Shown here: in pieces, positions 47,278 through 57,008 of the stretch
How positions within the stretch are numbered: the stretch's first letter is position 1
Layout of the letters: each line of letters starts with the position of its first letter
Assembly (NCBI GenBank): GCA_027307235.1
Contig: DAHUXH010000020.1
Span: 62,001-126,000 of the forward strand
Source of the DNA: Vulcanimicrobiota bacterium
Lineage (GTDB): Bacteria > Vulcanimicrobiota > Vulcanimicrobiia > Vulcanimicrobiales > Vulcanimicrobiaceae
DNA length: 64,000 nt
Direction: 5' to 3'
Notes under the pieces: model-generated
Seen by the model: the letters and a program-made list of their open reading frames with translations, nothing else
The model's database searches: none
What the model was told of the DNA's origin: nothing
Translations under genes and position numbers: made by a program

Positions 47278-49791
47278 ATGCGCCATCGTCTCGCACTACT
47301 CGCAGTCGCGCTTCTGTCCGTATGGTTCGCTCCACGAGCGGCCGTCGCGGCCGGGCCCTCGACCGCGCCCGAACCGGACGCCTATGCCAAGTGGACATCC
47401 GGCGCGCAAGCCCAACACGGACTCTTCACCCTGTGGCGAAAAGACGGCGAAGTCTACATCGACGTCACGCCGGACCAACTCAACAAGGACTTCCTCGAAA
47501 CCATCGTGCCCGGAAACGGCATCGGCGGGAACTTCATCGTGTGGGGGAACACCGACCACCTGCCTGCGATGCTCACGCGCTTTGAGCGCGCCGGCGACGG
47601 CGTCGCGATCGTCTGGCCGAACTCATCGTTCATCGCACCCAACAGCGGCTCGGGTCAGTTGGCGGTGCGCAAGAACTTCCCGCAGTCGGTCGTCGGCATC
47701 GGGAAGATCGTCGCCGAGAACGCCCAGCACGTTGTCTTCGACGCGTCGCCGCTGTTCAGCGATGCGCTCGATCTCGATCACATCATCAACGGCTCGCTCG
47801 GCACCAATCCCGGCACAGCCTATCGTCTCGACGGTCAACGCACATATTTCGGTGAGTCCAAGGCGTTTCCCGAAAACGTCGTGATCGACGTCAATCAACT
47901 ATGGTCCACCGGCGCAGCGCACGTCGCGCCCGACACCGCGCCCGATCCGCGCAGCTTGCAGATGCAGGTCGTCTACAATTTCGCGCAGCTCCCGAACGAC
48001 ACGTATCAGCCGCGTTACGCTGACGACCGGGTCGGCATCTATGACGACATCTACATGGATTTCTCGTCGAAGCACGATCTGGGTCCCGACCGCTACCTGC
48101 GCTACATCGTCCGCTGGAATTTCGCGCCGGCCGATCCGACGAAACCGTCGGAAGCGACGCATCCCATGGTCTTCTATCTCAGCAAGACGATTCCGACGGA
48201 ATTTCGCAAACCCATTCGCGACGCGGTCCTGAAATGGAATGACGCATTCACGAAGATCGGTATTCTCAATGCCATCCAAGTGCTCGATCAACCCGATGAC
48301 CCGAATTGGGATCCCGACGACATTCGCTACAACGTGCTGCGCTGGGTGACCGAGCAGCAGCCGAGCTTCGGCGCCGACTCGCAGACGCTCTTCGACCCTC
48401 GCACCGGCGAAGAGTTCCGCACCGGCATCCTGATCTCGGCCGACAGCGCGCTCTTCACCGCCACCGAATGGCGCACGGTGATCGATCCGGTGCGCTACGG
48501 TCGCGACACCGATCCCGTCCCGCAGCAGCTCATCAACGACGGGTTTCTTTCGGAGATCATGCACGAGACCGGACACAATCTCGGCATGCAGCACAACTTC
48601 ATCGGTTCCGAAGCTTACACGCCTAAACAACTCCAAGACCCGTCCTTCACCGCGAAGTACGGCATCGCGTCAACCGTGATGGAGTACGCGCCGGTGAACG
48701 TTTGGCCGAAACCGTACGGCCAGGGCACCTACTACCAAACCGTTCTCGGTCCGTACGACTACTACGCGATGAAATACGCGTATGCGTACATCCCCGGAGC
48801 CAAGACGCCGGAAGACGAACTGCCGACGCTGCGCTCGTGGGCGTCCGCATGGTCGAACCCGTGGTACAGCTACGATTCCGATGAGGACGTGTCGTGGGGG
48901 AACGGGCACGCTGCCGATCCGCGCAGCGAGCAAGGCGATCTCACGAACGATCCGCTCGGCTGGTACCAAGTTCAGATGAACATGAACCGCAACCTGATGA
49001 ACTCGGCGACGAAACGCTGGCCGCGGGCGGGCGCTGCGTATGAAGACGCGACCAAAGTCTTCGGCAACGCGTTCTTCCGTTACCTTGGCAGCGCGGCGGC
49101 GCCCGCGCATTACATCGGCGGCCAGTACATCTCGCGCGCCCACCGCGGCGATCCAGGCGCGCAACCGCCGGTCGTCCCGGTGCCGCTCGACGTGCAACGG
49201 CGCGCGTTCGGTATCCTCGATCAGTACCTGTTCTCCGATCGCAACTTCAACTTTCCGGCGAGCATTCTCGACAAGCTCACCTATTCGGAGTGGGCCGGAT
49301 ATGGGTACGTGGGCTGGCCGGGGTACGGCAATCTTCCGGTTTGGGCGTACAATCCGCCCGAACGCCATGACTTCCCGGTCGTCGAATACATCGGGAGCAC
49401 GCAGCGGCGCGTGTTGGCACAGATCTTCCAACCGCTCGTGCTGCAGCGCATCGACGAAAATCCGGTCGAGGCGACGACGCGCACGATGACGATGGACGAT
49501 TTGTTCAGCTGGATGCACACCAGCATCTATCACGAGCTGACCGATCGCAACGCGCACAGCATCTCGCTGCTCCGGCGCAATCTCCAACTGGCGTACGAAC
49601 AAACGCTGATCGGGCTTGCCACGGCGCCGCAGAGAGGCACGCCGGCGGACGCTCAAGCGATGGCACGGCTGGAACTCTCGCGCATCCGCGACGCCGCAGC
49701 AGCAAAGATCCACGTGTCCGGCGTGGACGCCGAAACGCAAGCGCACCTGATGGACATGGTGCACAAGGCGGATTCGGCGCTGAAACCCTAG
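47278..49791 (+). CDS. Large secreted zinc metalloprotease (DUF5117/DUF4953, EcxA-like)
   Basis: 837 residues with a signal peptide (RLALLAVALLSVWFAPRAAV). A DUF5117-like region (about 80-230: DKD-type strands, WRKDGEVYIDVTPDQL) precedes a metzincin-type catalytic site HETGHNLGMQH (His429, Glu430, His433, His439), then a helical C-terminal part. The Met-turn candidate is STVMEYAPVN. Start ATG with GAGG 9 nt upstream. It is inserted, reversed, between upp and glyA. Family members are widespread in soil Acidobacteria-like and Bacteroidetes genomes; substrates are unknown. Confidence 0.92.
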   Translation: MRHRLALLAVALLSVWFAPRAAVAAGPSTAPEPDAYAKWTSGAQAQHGLFTLWRKDGEVYIDVTPDQLNKDFLETIVPGNGIGGNFIVWGNTDHLPAMLTRFERAGDGVAIVWPNSSFIAPNSGSGQLAVRKNFPQSVVGIGKIVAENAQHVVFDASPLFSDALDLDHIINGSLGTNPGTAYRLDGQRTYFGESKAFPENVVIDVNQLWSTGAAHVAPDTAPDPRSLQMQVVYNFAQLPNDTYQPRYADDRVGIYDDIYMDFSSKHDLGPDRYLRYIVRWNFAPADPTKPSEATHPMVFYLSKTIPTEFRKPIRDAVLKWNDAFTKIGILNAIQVLDQPDDPNWDPDDIRYNVLRWVTEQQPSFGADSQTLFDPRTGEEFRTGILISADSALFTATEWRTVIDPVRYGRDTDPVPQQLINDGFLSEIMHETGHNLGMQHNFIGSEAYTPKQLQDPSFTAKYGIASTVMEYAPVNVWPKPYGQGTYYQTVLGPYDYYAMKYAYAYIPGAKTPEDELPTLRSWASAWSNPWYSYDSDEDVSWGNGHAADPRSEQGDLTNDPLGWYQVQMNMNRNLMNSATKRWPRAGAAYEDATKVFGNAFFRYLGSAAAPAHYIGGQYISRAHRGDPGAQPPVVPVPLDVQRRAFGILDQYLFSDRNFNFPASILDKLTYSEWAGYGYVGWPGYGNLPVWAYNPPERHDFPVVEYIGSTQRRVLAQIFQPLVLQRIDENPVEATTRTMTMDDLFSWMHTSIYHELTDRNAHSISLLRRNLQLAYEQTLIGLATAPQRGTPADAQAMARLELSRIRDAAAAKIHVSGVDAETQAHLMDMVHKADSALKP

Positions 49792-49800
49792 GCCGAAGAG

Positions 49801-49840
49801 GAGGCGAAGAGCACTCGATCGCTCGAGTGCTCTTCGCCTC
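49801..49840. terminator. Bidirectional terminator between metalloprotease and glyA
   Basis: Perfect 18-bp arms (49801-49818, 49823-49840) around a TCGC loop, 10 nt after the protease stop and 28 nt after the glyA stop. No long T-run on either side, but the stem strength and convergent position fit a two-way terminator. Confidence 0.8.
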
Positions 49841-49868
49841 CGTCATGACTCCGCTCTACGTCGACCGG

Positions 49869-51116
49869 CTACGGCACGTCGAAGCGTGAGGTCAGTTCGT
49901 GCACTCGGCCGCGCAGGAGTTCGATCTTCGCGCGTGCAGCGACATCGTCGAGCGCATCGTTGATGATGCGCGCAACCTCACGGCAGTCGTCCACACCGAA
50001 GCCGCGCGACGTGATGGCCGGGGTTCCAATGCGGATGCCGCTGGTCACCATCGGCTTCTGCTGGTCGAACGGAATCGCGTTCTTGTTCACCGTGATCCCG
50101 ATCTCGTCCAGATAGGTCTCGACGGCTTTGCCGGTGAGCCCCTTGACCGACACGTCGACGAGCATCAGGTGCGTGTCGGTCCCGCCCGCCACCAAACGAA
50201 GCCCGGCTTGCGCGAACTCCTGCGCCATCGCCCGCGCGTTGTCGATCACGCGCTGTTGATACGTCTTGAATTCGGGACGCAGCGCCTCCCCGAACGCAAC
50301 CGCCTTGGCGGCGATCACGTGCATGAACGGCCCGCCTTGAATGCCTGGAAACACGCTCTTGTCGATCGCCTGCGCCCACTGCTCCTTGCACAGCACGAGA
50401 CCGCCGCGCGGTCCGCGCAGCGTCTTGTGCGTGGTCGAGGTCACGAAGTCGGCAAAGGGCACCGGCGAGGGATGCAGGCCGACAGCGACCAGCCCCGCGA
50501 TGTGCGCCATGTCGACCAAGAACGTCGCGCCGATCTCATCGGCGATCTCGCGAAACGGCGCGTACTCCATCGTGCGCGGGTACGCGCTCGCACCAGCGAT
50601 GATCATCTTCGGCTTGTGCTCGCGCGCGAGCGCACGCACCTCGTCGAAGTCGATCAACTCGGTGTCTTTGCGAACAGTGTACGCGATGGCATTGTAGAGT
50701 TTTCCGCTGAAGCTGACCTTGGTGCCGTGGGTGAGGTGACCGCCGTGCGCGAGCGACATGCCGAGCACGGTGTCGCCGGGCTGCAGGTGCGCCATAAACA
50801 CCGCCATGTTCGCGGGCGCGCCCGCGTGCGGCTGCACGTTGGCGTGATCGGCCCCGAAGAGTTTCTTGAGGCGTTCGATCGCGAGGTTCTCCGCGACGTC
50901 AACCCATTCGCACCCGCCGTAGTAGCGCTTTCCCGGATATCCTTCGGCGTACTTGTTGGTCATCGCGCACGCCATTGCTTCGCGTACCGCGCGACTCGCG
51001 TAGTTTTCCGACGCGATCAGTTCGAGATTCTCGCGCTGACGTTTTTCCTCACCCGCGATCGCGTCGAAGATTTCTTTGTCTTGTGCGGCGATGGCGCTGC
51101 GGTCCAACACATCCAT
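49869..51116 (-). CDS. glyA: Serine hydroxymethyltransferase
   Basis: 415-residue PLP enzyme; PLP lysine Lys231 in [33 protein letters not shown] and [15 protein letters not shown] are diagnostic. Interconverts Ser and Gly, loading one-carbon units on folate. 27 nt after rpiB, with which it forms a two-gene operon; no glycine or folate riboswitch fits in that gap. Confidence 0.98.
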   Translation of the reverse strand: MDVLDRSAIAAQDKEIFDAIAGEEKRQRENLELIASENYASRAVREAMACAMTNKYAEGYPGKRYYGGCEWVDVAENLAIERLKKLFGADHANVQPHAGAPANMAVFMAHLQPGDTVLGMSLAHGGHLTHGTKVSFSGKLYNAIAYTVRKDTELIDFDEVRALAREHKPKMIIAGASAYPRTMEYAPFREIADEIGATFLVDMAHIAGLVAVGLHPSPVPFADFVTSTTHKTLRGPRGGLVLCKEQWAQAIDKSVFPGIQGGPFMHVIAAKAVAFGEALRPEFKTYQQRVIDNARAMAQEFAQAGLRLVAGGTDTHLMLVDVSVKGLTGKAVETYLDEIGITVNKNAIPFDQQKPMVTSGIRIGTPAITSRGFGVDDCREVARIINDALDDVAARAKIELLRGRVHELTSRFDVP

Positions 51117-51143
51117 GATCGGTATACTTTCTCTGTCGGGTGG

Positions 51144-51656
51144 CTAAAGAAACTCTTTGGGTGTCTGCGCGCCGGTCACCTGACCGGTTTCGATGCTCTT
51201 GAGCGTGCGCTCGCGCGCCGCGTCGCCGAATTCGAAGAGCATCTCGACGCGGTGCGCGTGCCGGCCGCCTTCGAACGGCGTCGAGAAGAAGACGTCGACC
51301 AAGCGCTCCGTCATCTCCCAACCAGTCAACCGCTCGGAGAGCGCCAGCACGTTTGCATCGTTGTGGCGGCGAGCGAGTTCGGTCATGAGCGGCTCGAAGA
51401 CGGGCGCGCAGCGCACGCCCGGAACCTTGTTGGCCGCCATCGCGATCCCAAGGCTCGAACCGCAGACGACGATGCCGCGCTGCGCGCGGCCGCTGGCGAC
51501 CGCCTCACCGACGGCGTAGCCGTAGATCGGGTAGTCGACCGGGGTCGCGTCGTTCGTACCGTAGTCGATGATCTCGTGACCCTGCTTGCGCAAGAGGTCC
51601 GCGATGCGGTTCTTGTACTCGAATCCGGCGTGATCGGCACCGAGCGCGATCTTCAC
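51144..51656 (-). CDS. rpiB: Ribose-5-phosphate isomerase B
   Basis: 170 residues. KIALGADHAGFEYKNRI, active-site Cys in GIVVCGSSLGIAMAANK (usually CGTGIG), and RRHNDANVLALSERL. Pentose phosphate step. A C-terminal extension of about 20 residues passes the core. Diverges from the TIM-barrel gene by 41 bp. Confidence 0.96.
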   Translation of the reverse strand: MKIALGADHAGFEYKNRIADLLRKQGHEIIDYGTNDATPVDYPIYGYAVGEAVASGRAQRGIVVCGSSLGIAMAANKVPGVRCAPVFEPLMTELARRHNDANVLALSERLTGWEMTERLVDVFFSTPFEGGRHAHRVEMLFEFGDAARERTLKSIETGQVTGAQTPKEFL

Positions 51657-51697
51657 GGCAAAGGGCTCTCCCTCGTGCGGACGAATGATCGGCGCCG

Positions 51698-52414
51698 ATG
51701 AAGCTCTCGTGCGCGAGTAGCGCGTTCGATCGGATGCTGGTGGCCGGCGATCTCACGCAGCTCGAATTCATCGAGAGCTGCGCGCGCGAGCTAGCTTGTG
51801 ACGGCGTCGTTCTTGACGTGCGGCACTTTCCGCGAACCGACGACGACTACCTCGCCCAAATCAAGAAGATGGCCGCGGACCTCGGGCTCGACGTGGCGGC
51901 GATCCGCGACGATGAGTTCTTCTTCGCACCCGACGATGCGATGGCCGCGACCGTGCGCCTCGCGCGCCTGACCGGCGCCCCCCTAGTGACATCGCAGCTC
52001 GCGCGGGAAACGGCGCTGCCGTGGTCCGACCAGCTTGCGCGCATCTCCGCCGCGACGGGACTCGCCAAAGCCGAGAACGTGACGCTCGCGCTGAGAAACG
52101 CGCCGCACACCTTCGCCGCGACCACCGCCGACTGCAAACGCGTGCTCAAAGAAAGCGATTCAGCATGGATGCGTTTGGGTCTGGAACCGCACGCATTCGA
52201 CGCCACGAGCGACCCCGCGAGCCTCGCGCCCAACGTGGTGCTCCTGTGGCAAGCCGCCGAATTGCCGATCGCAGACGTCTGCGACCTCTTCCCCACCTTC
52301 CGCGCCCATCTCACCCTCGACGCCCCCGGCACCCTCACCACGCCAACCGCCAAAGCCAACATCCAAGCGCACCGCAATGCCCTAGCCCACCGCACTATCG
52401 GACTCAAGACGTGA
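51698..52414 (+). CDS. TIM-barrel protein (xylose isomerase/AP-endonuclease-2-like)
   Basis: 238 residues, shorter than most members. MKLSCASSAFDRMLVAGDL and FIESCARELACDGVVLDVRH fit the start of the sugar phosphate isomerase/epimerase fold; several metal-ligand positions seem missing (LALRNAPHT where LxxEN is usual), so activity is doubtful. Its stop codon lies in the first arm of a 108-nt palindrome. Confidence 0.7.
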   Translation: MKLSCASSAFDRMLVAGDLTQLEFIESCARELACDGVVLDVRHFPRTDDDYLAQIKKMAADLGLDVAAIRDDEFFFAPDDAMAATVRLARLTGAPLVTSQLARETALPWSDQLARISAATGLAKAENVTLALRNAPHTFAATTADCKRVLKESDSAWMRLGLEPHAFDATSDPASLAPNVVLLWQAAELPIADVCDLFPTFRAHLTLDAPGTLTTPTAKANIQAHRNALAHRTIGLKT

Positions 52415-52518
52415 AGAAGCGCTGATTTCCGTCAGGCCGAGGCGCGAAGAGGCGAAGTGTACTAAGGTACACGAGCCTCTTCGCAACGAAGGCCTGGCGC
52501 AAATCAGCGCTTCTTCAC
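52411..52518. repeat. 108-nt near-perfect palindrome
   Basis: Outer arms of 18 bp pair perfectly (52411-52428 with 52501-52518); then CGTCAGGCC with GGCCTGGCG (one G.U), then GCGAAGAGGC with GCCTCTTCGC, then TGTAC/GTACA around a short tip. Folded, it is a long rod with small bulges. It could be a terminator, a REP/BIME-like or MITE-like repeat, or an RNA structure. It holds the final codon of the TIM-barrel gene. About 240 nt beyond it to the next gene show no coding or known RNA signal. Confidence 0.85.
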
Positions 52519-52761
52519 ATCAACCGCACGTGGCGTCTGCCGTGCAAGGTTTGCGAACCTGCGATCTGCAGGTGGGTGCGGCCCGGGCGCAGGAGCGGTC
52601 GACGCGAAGTCCACCACGCCGTCGTATCCGGAGCTGATGCTCCCTAGGTAATATCATTGGCTCGACACCATAGCACGGTGCGCGCCATGCGCAGTCGATG
52701 CCCCACCAGAATACCACCCCCGGTCAAGGCGTGTTGCGTGGATGGGTGGAATCGCGGCTGG

Positions 52762-53766
52762 GTGGTCGATGTTTCGTTGTCGGTCGTGCCGCTTGAGTTG
52801 CCGCTGGTTCATCCATTTCGAATCGCGCGCGGCGTGCAGAGCGTTTCGCACACCGCACTCATTCGTCTGCGCGCCGGTGAGATCGAGGCGCTCGGCGAAT
52901 CCGCGCCGATCGCTCGGTACGGGGAATCGGTGGAGAGCGTGATCGCCTTTCTCACCGAACGTCCGCCGCGCATCGTCGATCCGACGCTCTTGCAGACGAT
53001 CCTCGACACCGTGATGCCGCCTGCGGTGCGGTGTGGGATCGACATCGCGCTGCATGACTATCTCGGCAAAATGCTCGATGCGCCGCTCTATCGTGTTCTT
53101 GGACTCGATCCCGCCCGCACGCCGGTCACGTCGTTCACCATCGGCCTCGACGACGAAGCGACGACCGTGCGCAAAGTGCGCGAGATCGGCGATCATCCCG
53201 TCGTCAAAGTGAAACTGGATGCGACGCATCACATCGACACCGTCGCACTGATTCGCTCACTCTACGGCGGCACGTTGCGCATCGATGCCAACGAAGCGTG
53301 GTCACCCGACGATGCCGTGCGCATCCTGCATGAACTCGAACGCTTCGACATCGAATTTTGCGAACAGCCCGTCGCGGCCGGTCATCCCGAACAACTGCGG
53401 TACATTCGCGAGCGCACGTCGATTCCGATCGTCGCCGATGAAGACGCCTGCGATGCCCGCGATCTTCCGAAGCTCATCGGCTGCGTCGACGGCATCAACG
53501 TCAAACTCGTGAAGTGCGGCGGCATCCGCGGCGGTCTCGAGATGATTCACACGGCGCGCGCGCTCGGCATGAAGATCATGCTCGGGTGCATGGTCGAGAG
53601 CGCGGTGCTGTCGACCGCGGCCGCGCACCTCTCACCGCTGGTCGACTGGGCCGATCTCGACGGCCCGTTCTTGATCGCACGCGATCCGTTCTCCGGGTTG
53701 ACGTACGAACGCGGAAAGATCGTCTTGCCCGACGCCCCGGGACTGGGCGTGCGCGAGGCCGCGTGA
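52762..53766 (+). CDS. Enolase-superfamily dipeptide epimerase / DgcA-like
   Basis: 334 residues. Active-site residues of the muconate-lactonising/L-Ala-D/L-Glu epimerase group are present: KVKLD (KxK), RIDANEAW, FCEQPV, VADEDA and NVKLVKCGG. One base shared with the next gene (TGATG), a DUF1611 (DgcN) gene, is a pairing known for D-glutamate catabolism, where the enolase-fold partner is called DgcA. Start GTG 52762 is chosen because family similarity begins there; GTG 52738 is possible. Confidence 0.88.
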   Translation: MVDVSLSVVPLELPLVHPFRIARGVQSVSHTALIRLRAGEIEALGESAPIARYGESVESVIAFLTERPPRIVDPTLLQTILDTVMPPAVRCGIDIALHDYLGKMLDAPLYRVLGLDPARTPVTSFTIGLDDEATTVRKVREIGDHPVVKVKLDATHHIDTVALIRSLYGGTLRIDANEAWSPDDAVRILHELERFDIEFCEQPVAAGHPEQLRYIRERTSIPIVADEDACDARDLPKLIGCVDGINVKLVKCGGIRGGLEMIHTARALGMKIMLGCMVESAVLSTAAAHLSPLVDWADLDGPFLIARDPFSGLTYERGKIVLPDAPGLGVREAA

Positions 53767-54836
53767 TGCGGCGCTATCTCGCCTACGCCCCCCAGCACTT
53801 CGCGCAGGACGCCAAAACCGCGCACGGCGTCATTCGGTATGCAACCGACCCGACGGTAGCCGTCGTCGATCCCTCATGCGCGGGAAAGCGCGTGCGCGAC
53901 GTTGTTTCGAGTTTGGAATGCGACGCACCGATTGTCTCCACGATCGCGCAAGCGTTGAGATTCGAGCCGACCGCGCTGCTGATCGGTACCGCACCGATGG
54001 GCGGCGCGCTGCCGCAGTCTTGGCGTGACGACGTCCTCGCCGCGATGCGCGGCGGACTCGACATCGTGAGCGGATTGCACACGATACTCGGCGACGATCC
54101 GCAGTTGGCATCCGCGGCGCGCGCGAGCGGTGTCGCGATCGTCGATCTCCGCAAACCGCCGGACGTTCCGTTATTTTCGGGCGCCGTGTACGCGACGCGC
54201 CCGCCGATCGTGCTCACCGTCGGCAACGATTGCGCGGTCGGCAAGATGACGGTTTCGCTCGAACTCGTGCGCGCCGCGTCGGGACTCGGTCGGCGCGCGG
54301 TCTTCGTTCCGACCGGTCAGACCGGCATCGCGATCGCGGGATGGGGCATCGCGATCGATCGCGTCATCGCCGACTTCGCCACCGGCGCCGCCGAGCAACT
54401 GGTGCTGCGGGCGGCGCACGACGATCCCGATCTGATCGTCGTCGAAGGTCAGGGCGGCATCAATCATCCGGCGTACGCGCCGGTGACGCTGGCACTGCTG
54501 TTCGGCTGCGCGCCCGACGCGCTCGTGCTGGTCTGCAATCCGGCCAAGCAGCACGTCAGCGGCTTCGACGTTCCGACGCTCGGGTACGACGAGCTGATTC
54601 GCACGTATGAGGGGCTATGCGCGACGGTGAAGCCGGCCACGGTCGTCGGCATCGCACTCAACACCTCGTCGTTGGACGACGCGGCGGCGCGGCGCGAGAT
54701 CGAGCGCGCACGCACGCAGACCGCTCTGCCCGCCGACGACGTCGTGCGCTTCGGGCCACACGCCTTCTACCACGCCATCGCACCCAGGTTGGCAAAGACC
54801 GTCGTCCGGCGCGTTCCCGGCGGCGGAAGTGTTTGA
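53766..54836 (+). CDS. DUF1611 protein, DgcN-like N-acetyltransferase candidate
   Basis: 356 residues. N-terminal Rossmann-like part, then a P-loop domain with TVGNDCAVGKMTVSLEL and DLIVVEGQGGINHPAY, diagnostic of DUF1611. DgcN is described as acetylating D-Glu before DgcA converts it; the adjacent enolase-fold gene fits. Coupled by TGATG. Confidence 0.87.
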   Translation: MRRYLAYAPQHFAQDAKTAHGVIRYATDPTVAVVDPSCAGKRVRDVVSSLECDAPIVSTIAQALRFEPTALLIGTAPMGGALPQSWRDDVLAAMRGGLDIVSGLHTILGDDPQLASAARASGVAIVDLRKPPDVPLFSGAVYATRPPIVLTVGNDCAVGKMTVSLELVRAASGLGRRAVFVPTGQTGIAIAGWGIAIDRVIADFATGAAEQLVLRAAHDDPDLIVVEGQGGINHPAYAPVTLALLFGCAPDALVLVCNPAKQHVSGFDVPTLGYDELIRTYEGLCATVKPATVVGIALNTSSLDDAAARREIERARTQTALPADDVVRFGPHAFYHAIAPRLAKTVVRRVPGGGSV

Positions 54837-54862
54837 GAACCACGGCGGCGTAACCCGGCGAC

Positions 54863-55399
54863 GTGCAGAATCGAGATTCCTCACCGTCCACCGCCGCGAG
54901 CGATGCCGTCGAACTGCGGCGCGCCGGTCGTGATGACGCGCCGGCGATGCTCGACATCCTCAATGCCGCGATCGCATCCCGCATCGCAAATACCGAAGCC
55001 AATCCAAAGGTGCTCGCCGACATGCACCGCTGGCTCGACAGTCACGACGAACGCTACGCCGTGGTGGTCGCGTGCAACCCAGCCGGCATCCTGGGATATG
55101 CATCGCTCAATCCGTACTACGCGGAACGAGCATCGTACCGGGGCGTTGCCGACGTGTCGTACTATCTGGCGCCCAACGCGCAAGGCCGCGGCATCGGAAC
55201 GCGGCTCATGGCCGAGCTTGAAGCAATCGCCCGGAACAACGGTTTTCATAAGCTCGTCGTTCGGACGTTTCCAACCAATATTCCAAGCCAAAAACTGCTC
55301 AAGAAATTCGGCTATCGCATCGTCGGAACATACGAGCGCGAAGCCATCCTGGACGGCACGTTCCGCGACGTCATGGCGCTCGAAAAGCTGCTGTCGTAG
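54863..55399 (+). CDS. GNAT acetyltransferase (phosphinothricin-acetyltransferase-like)
   Basis: 178 residues. Motif A is NAQGRGIGTRLMAEL; preceding strand ADVSYYLA and the late segment NIPSQKLLKKFGYRIVG are typical of PAT/bar-like GNATs. GTG start. Substrate may be an amino acid or dipeptide. Its stop shares a base with the start of the binding protein (TAGTG). Confidence 0.9.
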   Translation: MQNRDSSPSTAASDAVELRRAGRDDAPAMLDILNAAIASRIANTEANPKVLADMHRWLDSHDERYAVVVACNPAGILGYASLNPYYAERASYRGVADVSYYLAPNAQGRGIGTRLMAELEAIARNNGFHKLVVRTFPTNIPSQKLLKKFGYRIVGTYEREAILDGTFRDVMALEKLLS

Positions 55400-57000
55400 T
55401 GCGCGCGATCGTCGGGACACTGCTGCTCGCGTTCGTGTGCGCTTCCTGCGCGCCGGTTCATCCGGGCGCGTCCGGCGGGGCAGGCAACGCGTGGACGGTT
55501 CCCGGCGTGGTTCGACTAGGCGAGCCGGACGAACCCGATAATCTCAACCCGCTCTTCGGACACACTTCGGCGACCGATCAAATCAGCGGACTGCTCTTCG
55601 CCTTTTTGTTGCGCTACGACGACCGCGGGAACTACATTCCCGACCTGGCGCTCACCGTGCCATCGGCGGCCAACGGCGGCATTTCACGCGACGGAAAGAC
55701 ACTCGTCTTTCACCTGCGCCGCGGCGCGACATGGTCGGACGGGGCGCCGCTCGACGCACGCGATTGGCTCTTCACCTATCATGCGATTCTCAACACAGCC
55801 AACAACGTGAAGAACACCTTCGGTTGGGACGACATCGCATCGGCATCCGCGCCCGACCCATACACCCTCGTCGTCCATCTGAAGAACGTCAACGCCTCCG
55901 TTCTCGGCATCTTTGCGATGGGCGGCACCGGCTATCCGCCGCTCCCGGCGCATCTGCTCGCCGCGCTCCCCGACATCAACCACGCTGATTTCAACCAACA
56001 TCCGATTTCGAGCGGTCCGTACGTGCTGCGCGAGTGGGATCACGGCTCGTCGCTGCGCTTCGCGCCGAATCCGCGCTATTTCCGCGGAGCACCCAAGGTC
56101 GAGGTGCTCTGGAAGGTGATCCCCGACTCCAACACGATGCTCGCACAGCTACGTACACACGAGATCGACGTCTATCCCTACGTCGACGAAACCTCGATCG
56201 CGCGGCTTGCGTCGATCGACGGCATCGCGGTCACGAAGAAGCTGACCGCGAACTGGCGCCACCTCGGCATCAACTGCGCGAGACCCGCGCTGCGCGACGT
56301 GCGCGTGCGCCGCGCCATCGCCGAAGCGATCGATTGGAAGCGCCTCAACGACACGATCTATCATGGCTACAACACCCTTGCGACCAGCGACGTCTTCCCC
56401 GAGTCCTGGGCAGCACCGAAGATCGCGCCCTACCGCTACGATCCCGCCGGCGCTCGACGCTTGCTGCGCGACGCCGGCGTTTCGCATCTGGACCTCACGA
56501 TCATCAGCGGAAACAACAAGCAAGAGAATGCGGACGCCGAGATCGCGATGCAGGCGATGTTGCACAACGTCGGGATCAAGCTCTCGATTCGCAATTATCC
56601 GGTGAGCTTATTGTTCGCGCAGGACGGCCCGATCTACAGCGGTTCCTACGATCTGGAGTGGTCGGTGGACACCAACGCCCCCGATCCCGACAACACCGGT
56701 CTGTGGAGCAGCGCGTACATTCCGCCGCATGGCGGCAATACGTCGTGGCTGCGTGATGCGATCGTCGATCGCACCTCGAACGCGGCGCTGCGCACATTCG
56801 ACATCGCCGCGCGCGCGGCGCTCTACCAACGCGAGGAAGAACGCTTGCACGATCTTGTTCCCGCGGTGTTCTTCTACTGGGAGAACGGCTACTTCGCGAC
56901 CAATCGCGACCTGCGCAACTTCAAGCCGGCCGCGTTCATCGCGGACACGTGGAACTCGTGGGAATGGGAGATAGGGCCATCGGCTTCGCCTACGCCCTAA
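55399..57000 (+). CDS. Oligopeptide/nickel-type binding lipoprotein (SBP_bac_5)
   Basis: 533 residues. Lipoprotein signal MRAIVGTLLLAFVCASCAP with the second Cys probably lipidated. The SBP_bac_5 fold is shown by DGKTLVFHLRRGATWSDGAP, ISSGPYVLREWDHG and RRAIAEAIDWKRL. No permease or ATPase genes are near. Next to epimerase and peptidase genes, a peptide ligand, perhaps murein-derived, is plausible. Confidence 0.9.
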   Translation: MRAIVGTLLLAFVCASCAPVHPGASGGAGNAWTVPGVVRLGEPDEPDNLNPLFGHTSATDQISGLLFAFLLRYDDRGNYIPDLALTVPSAANGGISRDGKTLVFHLRRGATWSDGAPLDARDWLFTYHAILNTANNVKNTFGWDDIASASAPDPYTLVVHLKNVNASVLGIFAMGGTGYPPLPAHLLAALPDINHADFNQHPISSGPYVLREWDHGSSLRFAPNPRYFRGAPKVEVLWKVIPDSNTMLAQLRTHEIDVYPYVDETSIARLASIDGIAVTKKLTANWRHLGINCARPALRDVRVRRAIAEAIDWKRLNDTIYHGYNTLATSDVFPESWAAPKIAPYRYDPAGARRLLRDAGVSHLDLTIISGNNKQENADAEIAMQAMLHNVGIKLSIRNYPVSLLFAQDGPIYSGSYDLEWSVDTNAPDPDNTGLWSSAYIPPHGGNTSWLRDAIVDRTSNAALRTFDIAARAALYQREEERLHDLVPAVFFYWENGYFATNRDLRNFKPAAFIADTWNSWEWEIGPSASPTP

Positions 57001-57008
57001 GCCCGCCG

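Noticed and set aside
51117-51143. Riboswitch before glyA
   Set aside because: Only 27 nt separate rpiB and glyA, too short for a glycine or folate riboswitch, and rpiB has only 41 bp upstream.
49899-51701. 600-codon plus-strand frame over glyA and rpiB
   Set aside because: Mirror frame of two conserved enzymes; no RBS or domain.
52519-52761. Possible structured RNA after the palindrome
   Set aside because: Looked for SRP, 6S, tmRNA and tRNA hallmarks on both strands and found none; left unannotated.
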